Shown in pieces: positions 7,726 through 15,536 of a stretch of 45,640 nt of DNA (positions are counted from its first letter, which is position 1; each line of letters starts with the position of its first letter). Origin of the DNA: Pseudomonas brassicacearum subsp. neoaurantiaca (GTDB lineage: Bacteria > Pseudomonadota > Gammaproteobacteria > Pseudomonadales > Pseudomonadaceae); assembly GCF_013608025.1 (NCBI RefSeq), contig NZ_VDLV01000045.1, positions 13,639 to 59,278 of the forward strand, in the 5' to 3' direction. The notes beneath the pieces are model-generated. The model was not told the origin of the DNA, made no database searches, and saw only the letters and a program-made list of their open reading frames with translations. Position numbers and translations under genes: made by a program.

Positions 7726-9057
7726 ATGCCCCTCGTAGCTCCCGAACTGCTCGCCCCCGCCGGCACCCTGAAAAACATGCGCTATGCCTTCGCGTACGGC
7801 GCCGACGCGGTATACGCCGGCCAACCGCGCTACAGCTTGCGGGTGCGCAACAACGAATTCGACCATGCCAACCTGGCCGTCGGCATCGACGAGGCCCACG
7901 CGCAGGGCAAACGTTTCTACGTGGTGGTGAACATCGCCCCGCACAACGCCAAGTTGCGCACGTTCCTCAAGGACCTCGAACCGGTGGTCGCCATGGGGCC
8001 GGACGCCCTGATCATGTCCGACCCGGGACTGATCATGCTGGTGCGCCGACATTTCCCACACATGCCGATCCACCTGTCGGTGCAGGCCAACACGGTGAAT
8101 TGGGCGAGCGTCGAGTTCTGGCAACAACAGGGCTTGAGCCGGATCATCCTGTCCCGGGAGTTGTCGCTGGAGGAAATCGCCGAGATTCGCCAGCAGGTGC
8201 CAGCCATGGAGCTGGAAGTGTTCGTCCACGGCGCGTTGTGCATGGCCTATTCCGGACGCTGCCTGCTGTCCGGCTATCTGAACAAGCGCGATGCCAACCA
8301 GGGCAGTTGCACCAACGCCTGTCGCTGGAAATATTCAGCACAACCGGCGGTGGAAAACGCCGTGGGCGACATCGTCCAGGTGTATCAGCCGGAACCGACC
8401 CTGGGCCTCGGCGCGCCGACCGACCAGGTGTTCCTGCTGCAAGAGGCCAATCGCCCGGACGAATCCATGCCGGCCTTCGAAGACGAGCACGGCACCTACA
8501 TCATGAATGCCAAGGACCTGCGAGCCGTGCACCATGTGGAAAAACTCGCCCATATGGGCGTGCATTCATTGAAGATCGAGGGCCGGACCAAGTCGCACTT
8601 CTATTGCGCGCGCACCACCCAGGTCTATCGCCGCGCCATCGATGACGCCATGGCTGGCCGGGAATTCGACCGCAGCCTCATGGCCGACCTGGAATCCCTC
8701 GCCCAGCGCGGCTACACCGAAGGCTTCTTGCGCCGGCATGTGCATGACGAATACCAGAACTACCAGAACGGCAGCTCGGTATCGGAGCGCCAGCAGTTCG
8801 TCGGGGAACTGACCGGCGCCCGGCGCGAGCGCATGGCCGAGGTCCGGGTGAAGAACCGCTTCGCCCTGGGGGATCACATGGAGTTGATGACGCCCAAGGG
8901 CAACTTCCACTTCGACTTGCATCAGTTGCAGAACGTCAAAGGCCAGGGCATCGAGGTCGCGCCGGGAGATGGGCATGTGGTGTATGTGCCGATTCCGGAT
9001 GCGGTGGATTTGCGGTTCGGGTTGTTGATGCGGGATGTGCGGGAGTTGCCCGCTTAA
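7726..9057 (+). CDS. trhP: U32 family tRNA uridine hydroxylation protein TrhP (YegQ)
   Basis: Peptidase-U32-family protein of 443 residues, close in length to E. coli YegQ/TrhP and longer than UbiU or UbiV. TrhP acts in the prephenate-dependent, O2-independent route to 5-hydroxyuridine at the wobble position of tRNA, a precursor of cmo5U/mcmo5U. The N-terminus reads ELLAPAGTLKNMRYAFAYGADAVYAG, and the four cysteines C172, C179, C195 and C199 are spaced as the iron-sulfur ligands of U32 proteins. The ATG at 7726 is chosen because MPLVAPELLAPAG is the family start. A perfect Anr box lies 56 bp upstream, which fits use when oxygen is low. A 32-bp perfect palindrome follows the stop. Confidence 0.9.
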   Translation: MPLVAPELLAPAGTLKNMRYAFAYGADAVYAGQPRYSLRVRNNEFDHANLAVGIDEAHAQGKRFYVVVNIAPHNAKLRTFLKDLEPVVAMGPDALIMSDPGLIMLVRRHFPHMPIHLSVQANTVNWASVEFWQQQGLSRIILSRELSLEEIAEIRQQVPAMELEVFVHGALCMAYSGRCLLSGYLNKRDANQGSCTNACRWKYSAQPAVENAVGDIVQVYQPEPTLGLGAPTDQVFLLQEANRPDESMPAFEDEHGTYIMNAKDLRAVHHVEKLAHMGVHSLKIEGRTKSHFYCARTTQVYRRAIDDAMAGREFDRSLMADLESLAQRGYTEGFLRRHVHDEYQNYQNGSSVSERQQFVGELTGARRERMAEVRVKNRFALGDHMELMTPKGNFHFDLHQLQNVKGQGIEVAPGDGHVVYVPIPDAVDLRFGLLMRDVRELPA

Positions 9058-9071
9058 GATCACTGGGTTAC

Positions 9072-9103
9072 TTGTGGCGAGGGAGCAAGCTCCCTCGCCA
9101 CAA
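9072..9103. repeat. Collapsed type B palindrome, likely terminator for trhP
   Basis: TTGTGGCGAGGGAG-CAAG-CTCCCTCGCCACAA is a perfect 14-bp inverted repeat with a 4-nt loop, 14 bp after the trhP stop. It equals the two outer ends of the type B element fused without the inner sequence. The very stable RNA hairpin could act as a transcript end or 3' stabiliser, but it lacks a U-tract. Confidence 0.8.
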
Positions 9104-9140
9104 TGGTGTATGACTCAGATAGGCGGAGTGACTTCCCCAA

Positions 9141-9246
9141 CAGAAACTGCCGAAGGCTGCGATCCTCCGCTTTCGATAAGGCCTGGTAGGCCAGGCGAAA
9201 AACGTCTGGATCGAAAGCGAAAGATCGCAGCCTTCGGCAGCTTCTG
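9141..9246. repeat. Type D inverted repeat (CTGCCGAAGGCTGCGATC)
   Basis: The left arm 9141-9164 and right arm 9223-9246 match in 23 of 24 positions as inverted copies and enclose about 58 bp with smaller dyads (CGCTTTCGAT / ATCGAAAGCG). It sits between the convergent trhP and chemoreceptor genes. A related element lies at 37785-37881. Confidence 0.85.
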
Positions 9247-9257
9247 CTGCCCCGGGG

Positions 9258-10937
9258 TCAGATCCGGAACTGCCCCACCAGTTTGCCCAGGCGCTGGCCC
9301 AGGTCGGCCAGGCTGCGGGAAGTCTGGGCGCCGAGCTGGGTTTCGTCGGCCACGCTGTCCACCGCCACGGCAATCTGATGCACGCTACGGTTGATTTCTT
9401 CGGCCACCGCGGTTTGCTCCTCGGCGGCGCTGGCGATCTGGGCGTTCATCGAGTTGATGGTGCCGATCAGCTGCGCCATGGTGTCCAGGGAGGCACCGGC
9501 CTCGTTGGCCCGCTCCGAGGTGCCATCGCCGGCCTCGCTGGAACGGCGCATGGCCTCCACCGCCGCATGGGTGCCGGATTGCAGGCGGTCGATCATGCCC
9601 TGGATTTCCTGGGTGCTTTGCTGGGTCCGACTGGCCAGGGCGCGCACTTCATCGGCCACCACCGCAAAACCACGCCCCGCCTCACCGGCACGCGCAGCCT
9701 CGATGGCGGCGTTGAGGGCCAGTAGGTTGGTCTGCTCGGCAATCGAACGAATCACCCCCAGTACACTGACAATCGAGGCCACGTCCTGTTGCAGGCTGTC
9801 CAGGGACACGCCGCTGCTGCGGATATCGTTCACCAGTGCGTGAATCTGCTGGATGCTGCCGGCCACCACGCGCTTGGCGGACTGGCCTTCTTCATCAGTC
9901 TGCTGGGCTGCGACGGCAGCGCCCTGGGCACTGCGAGCGACTTCCTGGGCTGCGGACGACATTTCGTTGATCGCCGTGGCGACCTGATCGGTCTCGTGGC
10001 GCTGGCGCTCCATCGCCTGTTCGGAGCGCTGGGCCTGCTCGGACACCTGCGTTACCAGCCCCGTCAGTTGCGAGGTCATGTCGGTGATCTGCCGCACCAG
10101 GCCATGGATCTTGTCGACAAAACGGTTGAACGAACCGGCCAGTTGCCCCAATTCATCCTGACTGGTGATCTCCAGGCGCCGGGTCAGGTCGCCTTCGCCC
10201 GCCGCAATGTCATCGAGGTTGTCTTTCATCAGATGCAGCGGCCGCAGGATGGTGTTGGCGAGCAGCAGGCCCACCACCGCGATCACCAGCAACACCACGG
10301 CGGCAATCCCGACGATGCTCAGGATCACCCCTTGCACTCTGTCATGGACCTTGGCTTCCACCAGTGCGACCTGGGCTTCGATGCCGTCCAGGTTGACCGA
10401 GCTGCCGACCGCCATGTCCCATTTGGACAGGTATTCGGTGTAGCCGAGCTTGGGCACCAGGTCCTTGCTGCCGGGCAGCGGCGAGCTGTATTCCAGGTAA
10501 TGCGTACCGTCCTTGGCGACTTTCACCAAGTCACGGTTGACGTAGACACCGTTCGGGTCGCGGTTGTCCTTAAAGCTTTTGCCCACCCCATCGGGGCTAT
10601 TGGCCTTGAACAGGCGAATGGTCTCGGAGTCGTAGCCGAAGAAGTAACCATCCTTGCCATAACTGACGTTGGACAGCAGCTTGATCGCCTGGGCGCGCGC
10701 CTCGTTATCACCCGGCGCGGCGGCATCGTAGAGCGGCTTGATCGCGGTAAGGCCCACCGCCACGTAGTTCTGCAACGTGGCCTTGGCTTCGCTGAGCAGA
10801 CGCTCGCGAGTTTGCTGGACTTCGTTGCTGGCCTGCTCCTTCAAGATGAATGCCGTGGTCAGGCTGATGATCACCGCAGACAGCAATACGGGGAGTATCG
10901 CAAGGGACAGGACTTTTGCCTTCAAGCTCAGGCGCAT
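9258..10937 (-). CDS. Methyl-accepting chemotaxis protein with sCache_2 sensor
   Basis: Transmembrane chemoreceptor of 559 residues. TM1 lies near the N-terminus (LAILPVLLSAVIISLTTAFI). A periplasmic single-Cache domain follows, with the typical YGKDGYFFGYD motif and a KWDMAVGSS end. TM2 (about residues 188-215) is followed by a HAMP domain and the cytoplasmic signalling domain, with the conserved hairpin tip around EQTNLLALNAAIEAARAGE. No C-terminal CheR-binding pentapeptide is seen. sCache_2 receptors of pseudomonads often sense C2-C4 organic acids (P. aeruginosa CtpM senses malate). The location beside the carrier and BqsRS-like genes resembles the PA2652 region, but the ligand is inference. 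The ATG at 10937 (MRLSLKAK) gives a proper signal anchor; the upstream extension is repeat-derived. Confidence 0.9.
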   Translation of the reverse strand: MRLSLKAKVLSLAILPVLLSAVIISLTTAFILKEQASNEVQQTRERLLSEAKATLQNYVAVGLTAIKPLYDAAAPGDNEARAQAIKLLSNVSYGKDGYFFGYDSETIRLFKANSPDGVGKSFKDNRDPNGVYVNRDLVKVAKDGTHYLEYSSPLPGSKDLVPKLGYTEYLSKWDMAVGSSVNLDGIEAQVALVEAKVHDRVQGVILSIVGIAAVVLLVIAVVGLLLANTILRPLHLMKDNLDDIAAGEGDLTRRLEITSQDELGQLAGSFNRFVDKIHGLVRQITDMTSQLTGLVTQVSEQAQRSEQAMERQRHETDQVATAINEMSSAAQEVARSAQGAAVAAQQTDEEGQSAKRVVAGSIQQIHALVNDIRSSGVSLDSLQQDVASIVSVLGVIRSIAEQTNLLALNAAIEAARAGEAGRGFAVVADEVRALASRTQQSTQEIQGMIDRLQSGTHAAVEAMRRSSEAGDGTSERANEAGASLDTMAQLIGTINSMNAQIASAAEEQTAVAEEINRSVHQIAVAVDSVADETQLGAQTSRSLADLGQRLGKLVGQFRI

Positions 10938-11048
10938 GCTGTTCACTCTTGTAGGTGTTATGGCGTGGTTAGCTGGGTTAACGGCAGCGCACGGCAAAAC
11001 TGTAGGACAAGGTGAACGGTTGGCGGGAGTCGCTGAACTCAAAGGCCC

Positions 11049-11141
11049 CATCGCGAGCAAGCTCGCTCCCACAGGGGGATGGTGCGAACACAAGATGTGT
11101 GAACACCACCGGACCCTGTGGGAGCGAGCTTGCTCGCGATG
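11049..11141. repeat. REPIN, type A
   Basis: Inverted copies of the GAGCGAGCTTGCTCGCGA unit at both ends (11049- and -11141) enclose about 40 bp. It lies between the carrier gene end and the chemoreceptor start. Confidence 0.9.
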
Positions 11142-11160
11142 AAGGCAACGCGGTCCCGGA

Positions 11161-12480
11161 CTACAGCACCATCGCCGCCACCCAACCAAACGCCAGCAAT
11201 GGCAGGTTGTAGTGGATGAAGGTCGGGACCACGGTGTCCCAGATGTGATGGTGCTGGCCGTCGATGTTCAGGCCGGAGGTCGGGCCCAGCGTCGAGTCCG
11301 AGGCGGGCGATCCAGCGTCACCCAGGGCGCCCGCGGTGCCGACGATGCAGACGATCGCCAGCGGGCTGAAGCCCAGTTGCAGGCACAGCGGCACGAAGAT
11401 GGTCGCCAGGATCGGCACGGTGGAGAACGACGAACCGATGCCCATGGTCACCAGCAACCCCACCAACAGCATCAGTAGCGCACCAACACCTTTGTTATGG
11501 CCGATCCAGGCCGCCGAAGTTTCCACCAGGCTCTGGACTTCACCGGTGGCCTTCATCACTTCGGCGAACCCCGAGGCGGCGATCATGATGAAACCGATCA
11601 TCGCCATCATCTTCATGCCCTCGGTGAACAGGTCATCGGTCTCGCGCCAACGCACCACACCCGATACCGAGAAAATCAGGAAACCGGCCAGCGCCCCGAT
11701 GATCATCGAATCGAGCAGCAACTGAATGGCGAACGCCGCCGCGATCGCCAGCCCGGCCACCAGCAGGCTGAGGGGGTTGTAGCGCACCGTCACCTGCTCG
11801 GCGCGAGCGATTTTCTTCAGGTCGTAGACGCGTTTCTTCCGATAGGTGATAAAGGACAGCATCAGGCCAAACACCATGCCCAGCGCCGGGATGCCCATGG
11901 CGTGGGTGATGTTGATGCCGCTGACGTCCACGCCACTGCGGGCGATATTGGCGAGCAGAATCTCGTTGAGGAAGATATTGCCGAAGCCCACCGGCAGGAA
12001 CATGTACGGCGTGATCAGGCCGAACGTCATGACGCAGGCGATCAGTCGACGGTCCAGCTGCAGCTTGGTCAGCACATAAAGCAGCGGCGGCACCAGCAGC
12101 GGGATGAAGGCGATGTGAATGGGCAAGATGTTCTGCGAGGCGACCGCAACCGTGCCCAGCAGACCGATCAGCACCCATTTGACGCCTGTGCCGCCCGCGG
12201 CGTCCTGGCGATCCACCATCGCCAGGGCTTTGTCCGCCAGGGCGTGGGCCATGCCGGATTTGGCAATCGCCACCGCAAAAGCGCCCAGCAGCGCGTAGGA
12301 AAGTGCCACCGTCGCACCGCCACCGAGGCCTGCGTTGAACGCCTTGAGCGTCGCCTCGATCCCCAGCCCACCCATCAAGCCGCCGACCAACGCGCCGACA
12401 ATCAGCGCGATCACCACATGCACGCGGGACAAGCTGAGCACCAGCATGACGCCAACCGCGGCAATTACTGCATTTATCAT
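11161..12480 (-). CDS. Na+/H+ antiporter family carrier (NhaC/YuiF-like)
   Basis: Polytopic inner-membrane carrier of 439 residues with about 10-12 hydrophobic segments. The first lies directly at the N-terminus (MINAVIAAVGVMLVLSL), and others include VALSYALLGAFAVAIA, GALLMLLVGLLVTMGIG and FIHYNLPLLAFGWVAAMV. Conserved-looking polar motifs GSSFSTVPILA and GDAGSPASDSTLGPTSGLN resemble the ion-transporter fold shared by NhaC and some amino-acid carriers. The true substrate could therefore be an organic solute rather than Na+. The ATG at 12480 is preferred because the upstream frame adds only 26 non-membrane residues. In P. aeruginosa a carrier gene (PA2653) holds the same place next to chemoreceptor and BqsRS genes, from memory. 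Confidence 0.82.
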   Translation of the reverse strand: MINAVIAAVGVMLVLSLSRVHVVIALIVGALVGGLMGGLGIEATLKAFNAGLGGGATVALSYALLGAFAVAIAKSGMAHALADKALAMVDRQDAAGGTGVKWVLIGLLGTVAVASQNILPIHIAFIPLLVPPLLYVLTKLQLDRRLIACVMTFGLITPYMFLPVGFGNIFLNEILLANIARSGVDVSGINITHAMGIPALGMVFGLMLSFITYRKKRVYDLKKIARAEQVTVRYNPLSLLVAGLAIAAAFAIQLLLDSMIIGALAGFLIFSVSGVVRWRETDDLFTEGMKMMAMIGFIMIAASGFAEVMKATGEVQSLVETSAAWIGHNKGVGALLMLLVGLLVTMGIGSSFSTVPILATIFVPLCLQLGFSPLAIVCIVGTAGALGDAGSPASDSTLGPTSGLNIDGQHHHIWDTVVPTFIHYNLPLLAFGWVAAMVL

Positions 12481-12596
12481 CGTTACCTCAAAGCACAGCG
12501 ATGGAAAGCCACCGGACAAAAAGGTCGCGACTTTGCAGCAAGCGGCGGCAAGCTGCAAGGGTCATGCGGCGGGTTTTGCAGTCACTGCCCATCCAT

Positions 12597-12685
12597 TGTG
12601 GGAGCGAGCTTGCTCGCGATAGCGGAGGGTCAGTTGATATTCATTTTGCTGAACTGACGCTATCGCGAGCAAGCTCGCTCCCACA
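12597..12685. repeat. REPIN, type A
   Basis: Inverted GAGCGAGCTTGCTCGCGATAGCG units at 12597- and -12685 enclose about 37 bp. It lies between the bqsS-like gene end and the upstream region of the carrier gene. Confidence 0.9.
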
Positions 12686-12712
12686 GGGGCTCTGCGCCAC
12701 CATTGGTATGTT

Positions 12713-14026
12713 TCAGCGCCTGGGCAAGTCGATCACGACCTTCAACCCGCCCCACTCGCTTTCATCCAACCCCAACGTCCCGCCCCAGGTATCGACGATG
12801 TCGCGCACGATGCCCAGGCCCAGGCCGTGGCCGTCGGTCTGCTCGTCCAGGCGCGTGCCGCGGCTGAAGACCTGGTCGCGGCGGTCTTCGGGGATGCCCG
12901 GGCCGTCGTCCTCCACGGTCAGGCTGTAGCCGTCGGCCGTCTCGGTCACGCTCAGGCGCACTTCGGCGTCGGCCCATTTGCAGGCGTTGTCCAACAGGTT
13001 GCCCAACAGTTCCAGCAGGTCTTCCCGATCCCACGGCAGGTGCAAGCCGGGCGGCGCGACGCAGGCCAGATGCAGGTGCTCGCCATGGATCATGTTCAAC
13101 GTCGCCAGCAACCCCGGCAACTCGGCGTCGCAGTCCAGGTGCGCGCCGGGCAAGGCATCGCCCGCCAACCGGGCGCGGTTGAGTTCGCGGTTCAGGCGCT
13201 GGCGGACTTGTTCAAGTTGTTCAAGCAACAGCTTGCGCAACTCCGGATAGGGATCGAGCTTTTCGTTCGAGGCCAGGCTTTGCAGCACCGCCAGCGGGGT
13301 TTTCAAGGCATGGCCCAGGTTACCGAGGGCATTGCGTGAACGCTTGAGGCTGTCTTCGGTATGGGCCAGCAGGTGGTTGATCTGTGCCACCAGCGGCTCC
13401 AGCTCCCTGGGTACCTGTTCATCGAGCTGCGAACGCTGCCCGCGCTGCAACTGGGCGATCTGCTCCCGGGCTTTTTCCAAGGGACGCAAGGCGCGCTGCA
13501 CCGTAAGCCGCTGCAACAGCAGAATCAGCAGCAATCCCGCCAAGCCAAGACCAAGACCGACCTGCTGCATTCGCAGGAAGCTGTCGCGCACCGGGGTGTA
13601 GTCCTGGGCGACGCTGATGGATATAGCCTGGCCCAAGCGTCGATAGTCGGTGCGCAAGACCAGCAGCTTCTGGCCTTCGGGGCCCAATTGCAGGTTGCTG
13701 TGCAGCCCCGGATGGTCGAGTTGGGGCAGTTCCTGGTCCCATAGAGAACGAGAGCGCCAATGCTCCTCGGCAAAATCGATACGGAAGTAATGCCCCGAAA
13801 ACGGTCTCAGATAAGCCGGAGACAAGCGTCGCTCATCCAGTTGCAGGCCTTGCGGACCGCGTACCAGGGCGACCAACAGGTTTTCACTGTCGTTGCGCAA
13901 TCCTGCTTCCAGGTAACGCTGCAAGCCCAGCTCGAACAACCACAAGCTGGTCTGCGCCAGGATCAGACCGACCACGACCATCACACCGATCAGTCCAAGG
14001 CTCAAGCGCCGCTGGATGGATCTCAC
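12713..14026 (-). CDS. bqsS: Sensor histidine kinase, BqsS/CarS-like
   Basis: Inner-membrane kinase of 437 residues. TM1 is about 10-31, a periplasmic domain spans about 32-150, TM2 is about 152-168 and a HAMP-like linker follows. The H-box is GHALKTPLAVLQS, and the HATPase domain has NLLDNACKWA and DDGPGIPEDRR. The GTG start at 14026 overlaps the regulator stop (GTGA). The operon order PepSY-PepSY-regulator-kinase matches P. aeruginosa PA2659-PA2656 (BqsPQRS, also CarRS), which responds to Fe(II) and to calcium. The RExxE Fe(II) motif reported for P. aeruginosa BqsS is not present intact; the nearest match is R44-N-D-S-E48. The symbol rests on context and overall architecture. Confidence 0.85.
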   Translation of the reverse strand: MRSIQRRLSLGLIGVMVVVGLILAQTSLWLFELGLQRYLEAGLRNDSENLLVALVRGPQGLQLDERRLSPAYLRPFSGHYFRIDFAEEHWRSRSLWDQELPQLDHPGLHSNLQLGPEGQKLLVLRTDYRRLGQAISISVAQDYTPVRDSFLRMQQVGLGLGLAGLLLILLLQRLTVQRALRPLEKAREQIAQLQRGQRSQLDEQVPRELEPLVAQINHLLAHTEDSLKRSRNALGNLGHALKTPLAVLQSLASNEKLDPYPELRKLLLEQLEQVRQRLNRELNRARLAGDALPGAHLDCDAELPGLLATLNMIHGEHLHLACVAPPGLHLPWDREDLLELLGNLLDNACKWADAEVRLSVTETADGYSLTVEDDGPGIPEDRRDQVFSRGTRLDEQTDGHGLGLGIVRDIVDTWGGTLGLDESEWGGLKVVIDLPRR

Positions 14027-14691
14027 TGCGCCTGTCCGCCGAACAGGTAGCCCTGGCCGCGGCGGGTTTCGATCACACTGCGCCCCAATTTGCGGCGCAG
14101 GTGGTTGACGTGGACCTCCAGCACATTGGAATCGCGCTCGGTCTCACCGTCATACAGGTGCTCGGCGAGATGAGTCTTGGAAAGGATTTGCTCGGGATGG
14201 AGCATGAAATAGCGCAACAGGCGGAACTCGGCGGCGGTCAATTGGATTTCCGCACCGTCGCGAATCACGCACTGGCGACCTTCATCCAGATGCAACCCCG
14301 CCGCCTGGAGCGTCGGCTGGTTGGCCTGGCCGTGGGAGCGGCGCAACAGCGCCTGGATGCGCAGGTGCAGTTCTTCGGGGTGGAATGGCTTGGTCAGGTA
14401 ATCATCGGCCCCGGCCTTGAGCCCTTCGATGCGCTCGGCCCAGGAACCCCGGGCGGTGAGGATCAGCACCGGAGTACTCAAGCCTGCGGCCCGCCATTGG
14501 GCCAGGACGTCGAGCCCCGGCACGCCGGGCAGGCCTAGGTCGAGAATGATCAAGTCGTAAGGCTCGCTGCTGCCCTGGTACACCGCATCGCGACCATCGG
14601 CGAGCCAATCGACCGCGTAACCCTGTCGGGCCAGCCCGGCCATCAGTTCGTCCGCCAGGGGAACATGGTCTTCCACGAGGAGCAGGCGCAT
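14023..14691 (-). CDS. bqsR: OmpR-family response regulator, BqsR/CarR-like
   Basis: Two-domain regulator of 222 residues. The receiver has acidic residues VEDH, the phosphoacceptor aspartate in LIILDLGLPGVPG (about residue 50) and a conserved lysine in DDYLTKPF. It is followed by a winged-helix DNA-binding domain ending RRKLGRSVIETRRGQGYLF. The ATG at 14691 overlaps the stop of the upstream PepSY gene as TGATG. The TTG one codon earlier is less likely. The partner kinase follows with a 4-bp overlap. A site resembling the published BqsR box lies before the operon, so autoregulation is likely. Confidence 0.88.
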   Translation of the reverse strand: MRLLLVEDHVPLADELMAGLARQGYAVDWLADGRDAVYQGSSEPYDLIILDLGLPGVPGLDVLAQWRAAGLSTPVLILTARGSWAERIEGLKAGADDYLTKPFHPEELHLRIQALLRRSHGQANQPTLQAAGLHLDEGRQCVIRDGAEIQLTAAEFRLLRYFMLHPEQILSKTHLAEHLYDGETERDSNVLEVHVNHLRRKLGRSVIETRRGQGYLFGGQAQ

Positions 14692-15002
14692 CAATCTTCC
14701 TTATCTTTGAGTAAACGGCCGGTTGCGGCCTCAAGGTCCAGTTCGCGCACTACGCCATCGGTATCCAGCAGCTCGACTTCATAAATATAGACGCCGTGCT
14801 TTTCCTCAAGCTCGGCTTCCAGCAACTTGGCGCCGGGGTGAAGATCCAGCGCCTGTTGCAGCAACTGCTCCAGCGGCAGGATCACGCCCTGCTGGCGCAA
14901 TTGCAGGGCTTCGTCCTGATCCAGGTCTCGGGCTGCGGCCAGCGAGCAAAACGTCAACAGCGCCAACGCCCAGCGGCTGCGGGCGCGTAGATTAAGCTTC
15001 AT
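14691..15002 (-). CDS. PepSY-domain periplasmic protein (BqsQ-like)
   Basis: Exported protein of 103 residues. The signal peptide is MKLNLRARSRWALALLTFCSLAAA, and the mature part is a PepSY domain with the typical KLLEAELEEKHGVYIYEVELLDTDGVVRELDLEAATG pattern and an acidic tail. The ATG at 15002 overlaps the previous stop by one base (TAATG), so translation is probably coupled. It is a paralogue of the next gene and lies in the operon with the BqsRS-like system. Periplasmic PepSY proteins near such kinases may bind cations or modulate the sensor, but this is inference. Confidence 0.85.
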   Translation of the reverse strand: MKLNLRARSRWALALLTFCSLAAARDLDQDEALQLRQQGVILPLEQLLQQALDLHPGAKLLEAELEEKHGVYIYEVELLDTDGVVRELDLEAATGRLLKDKED

Positions 15003-15310
15003 TACGTATCCTGATGATTCTTGAGCACCTCGCCGGTAACGGCGTCGAGTTCCAGGTCCCACTCGATGCCTTTGGCATCACGCAGGTCCACCTTGTAACG
15101 GTACTTGCCGTAATCCTCTTCCAGCTCGGTATCGGTCACCTTGGCATCAGGGTGTTTGGCCAGGGCAGCGGCGTTGAGTTTCTCGAAGGACAGGATGGTA
15201 CCAGCGTCCAGCAGTTTTTTGGCCTCATGGTCATGGAGGTCTCTTGCTTGAGCCAAGCCAGCGATCAGGATCATGAACGTCGCGATAAAAACGGCAGTCA
15301 GGCGGTTCAC
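15002..15310 (-). CDS. PepSY-domain periplasmic protein (BqsP-like), first gene of operon
   Basis: Exported protein of 102 residues with the signal peptide MNRLTAVFIATFMILIAGLAQA. The PepSY domain includes KVTDTELEEDYGKYRYKVDLRDAKGIEWDLELDAVTGEVL. The start codon is GTG at 15310, decided by AGGAG 9 nt upstream. It is the promoter-proximal gene of the four-gene unit and is similar to its neighbour, which suggests tandem duplication. A BqsR-like box and -10 lie 35-65 bp upstream. The mature protein has many acidic residues, which would suit cation binding, though that is speculative. Confidence 0.85.
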   Translation of the reverse strand: MNRLTAVFIATFMILIAGLAQARDLHDHEAKKLLDAGTILSFEKLNAAALAKHPDAKVTDTELEEDYGKYRYKVDLRDAKGIEWDLELDAVTGEVLKNHQDT

Positions 15311-15343
15311 GGGTTATCTCCTTTTTATAATCTTTGCCGGAAA

Positions 15344-15375
15344 ACTGTATCGGGGTGAACTTAACTGAAACTGAA
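15344..15375 (-). promoter_or_regulatory. BqsR-like box and -10 before the PepSY/BqsRS operon
   Basis: On the minus strand TTCAG (15375-15371), 6 bp and TTAAG (15364-15360) match the reported BqsR motif TTAAG-N6-TTAAG with one mismatch. Ten bases further, TACAGT (15349-15344) can serve as a -10. That is the spacing expected when an OmpR-type activator replaces the -35. Confidence 0.6.
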
Positions 15376-15399
15376 TTGCCATCATGGGACGCACATCAA

Positions 15400-15488
15400 T
15401 GTGGGAGCGCGCTTGCTTTCCACAACAGTCTTCCAGTTGACATCGAAACATCTGAACTGACGCTATCGCGAGTAGGCTCGCTCCTACA
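15400..15488. repeat. Degenerate type A REPIN
   Basis: The left unit (GTGGGAGCGCGCTTGCTTTC) and right unit (GCTATCGCGAGTAGGCTCGC) are eroded inverted copies of the type A sequence and share its inner flank (CAGTTGACATCG). It lies before the patatin-like gene. Confidence 0.75.
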
Positions 15489-15536
15489 CCGCCCCATGTC
15501 GTTATAATCAGCCGCTTGCCAGCATTCGAGACCGGT

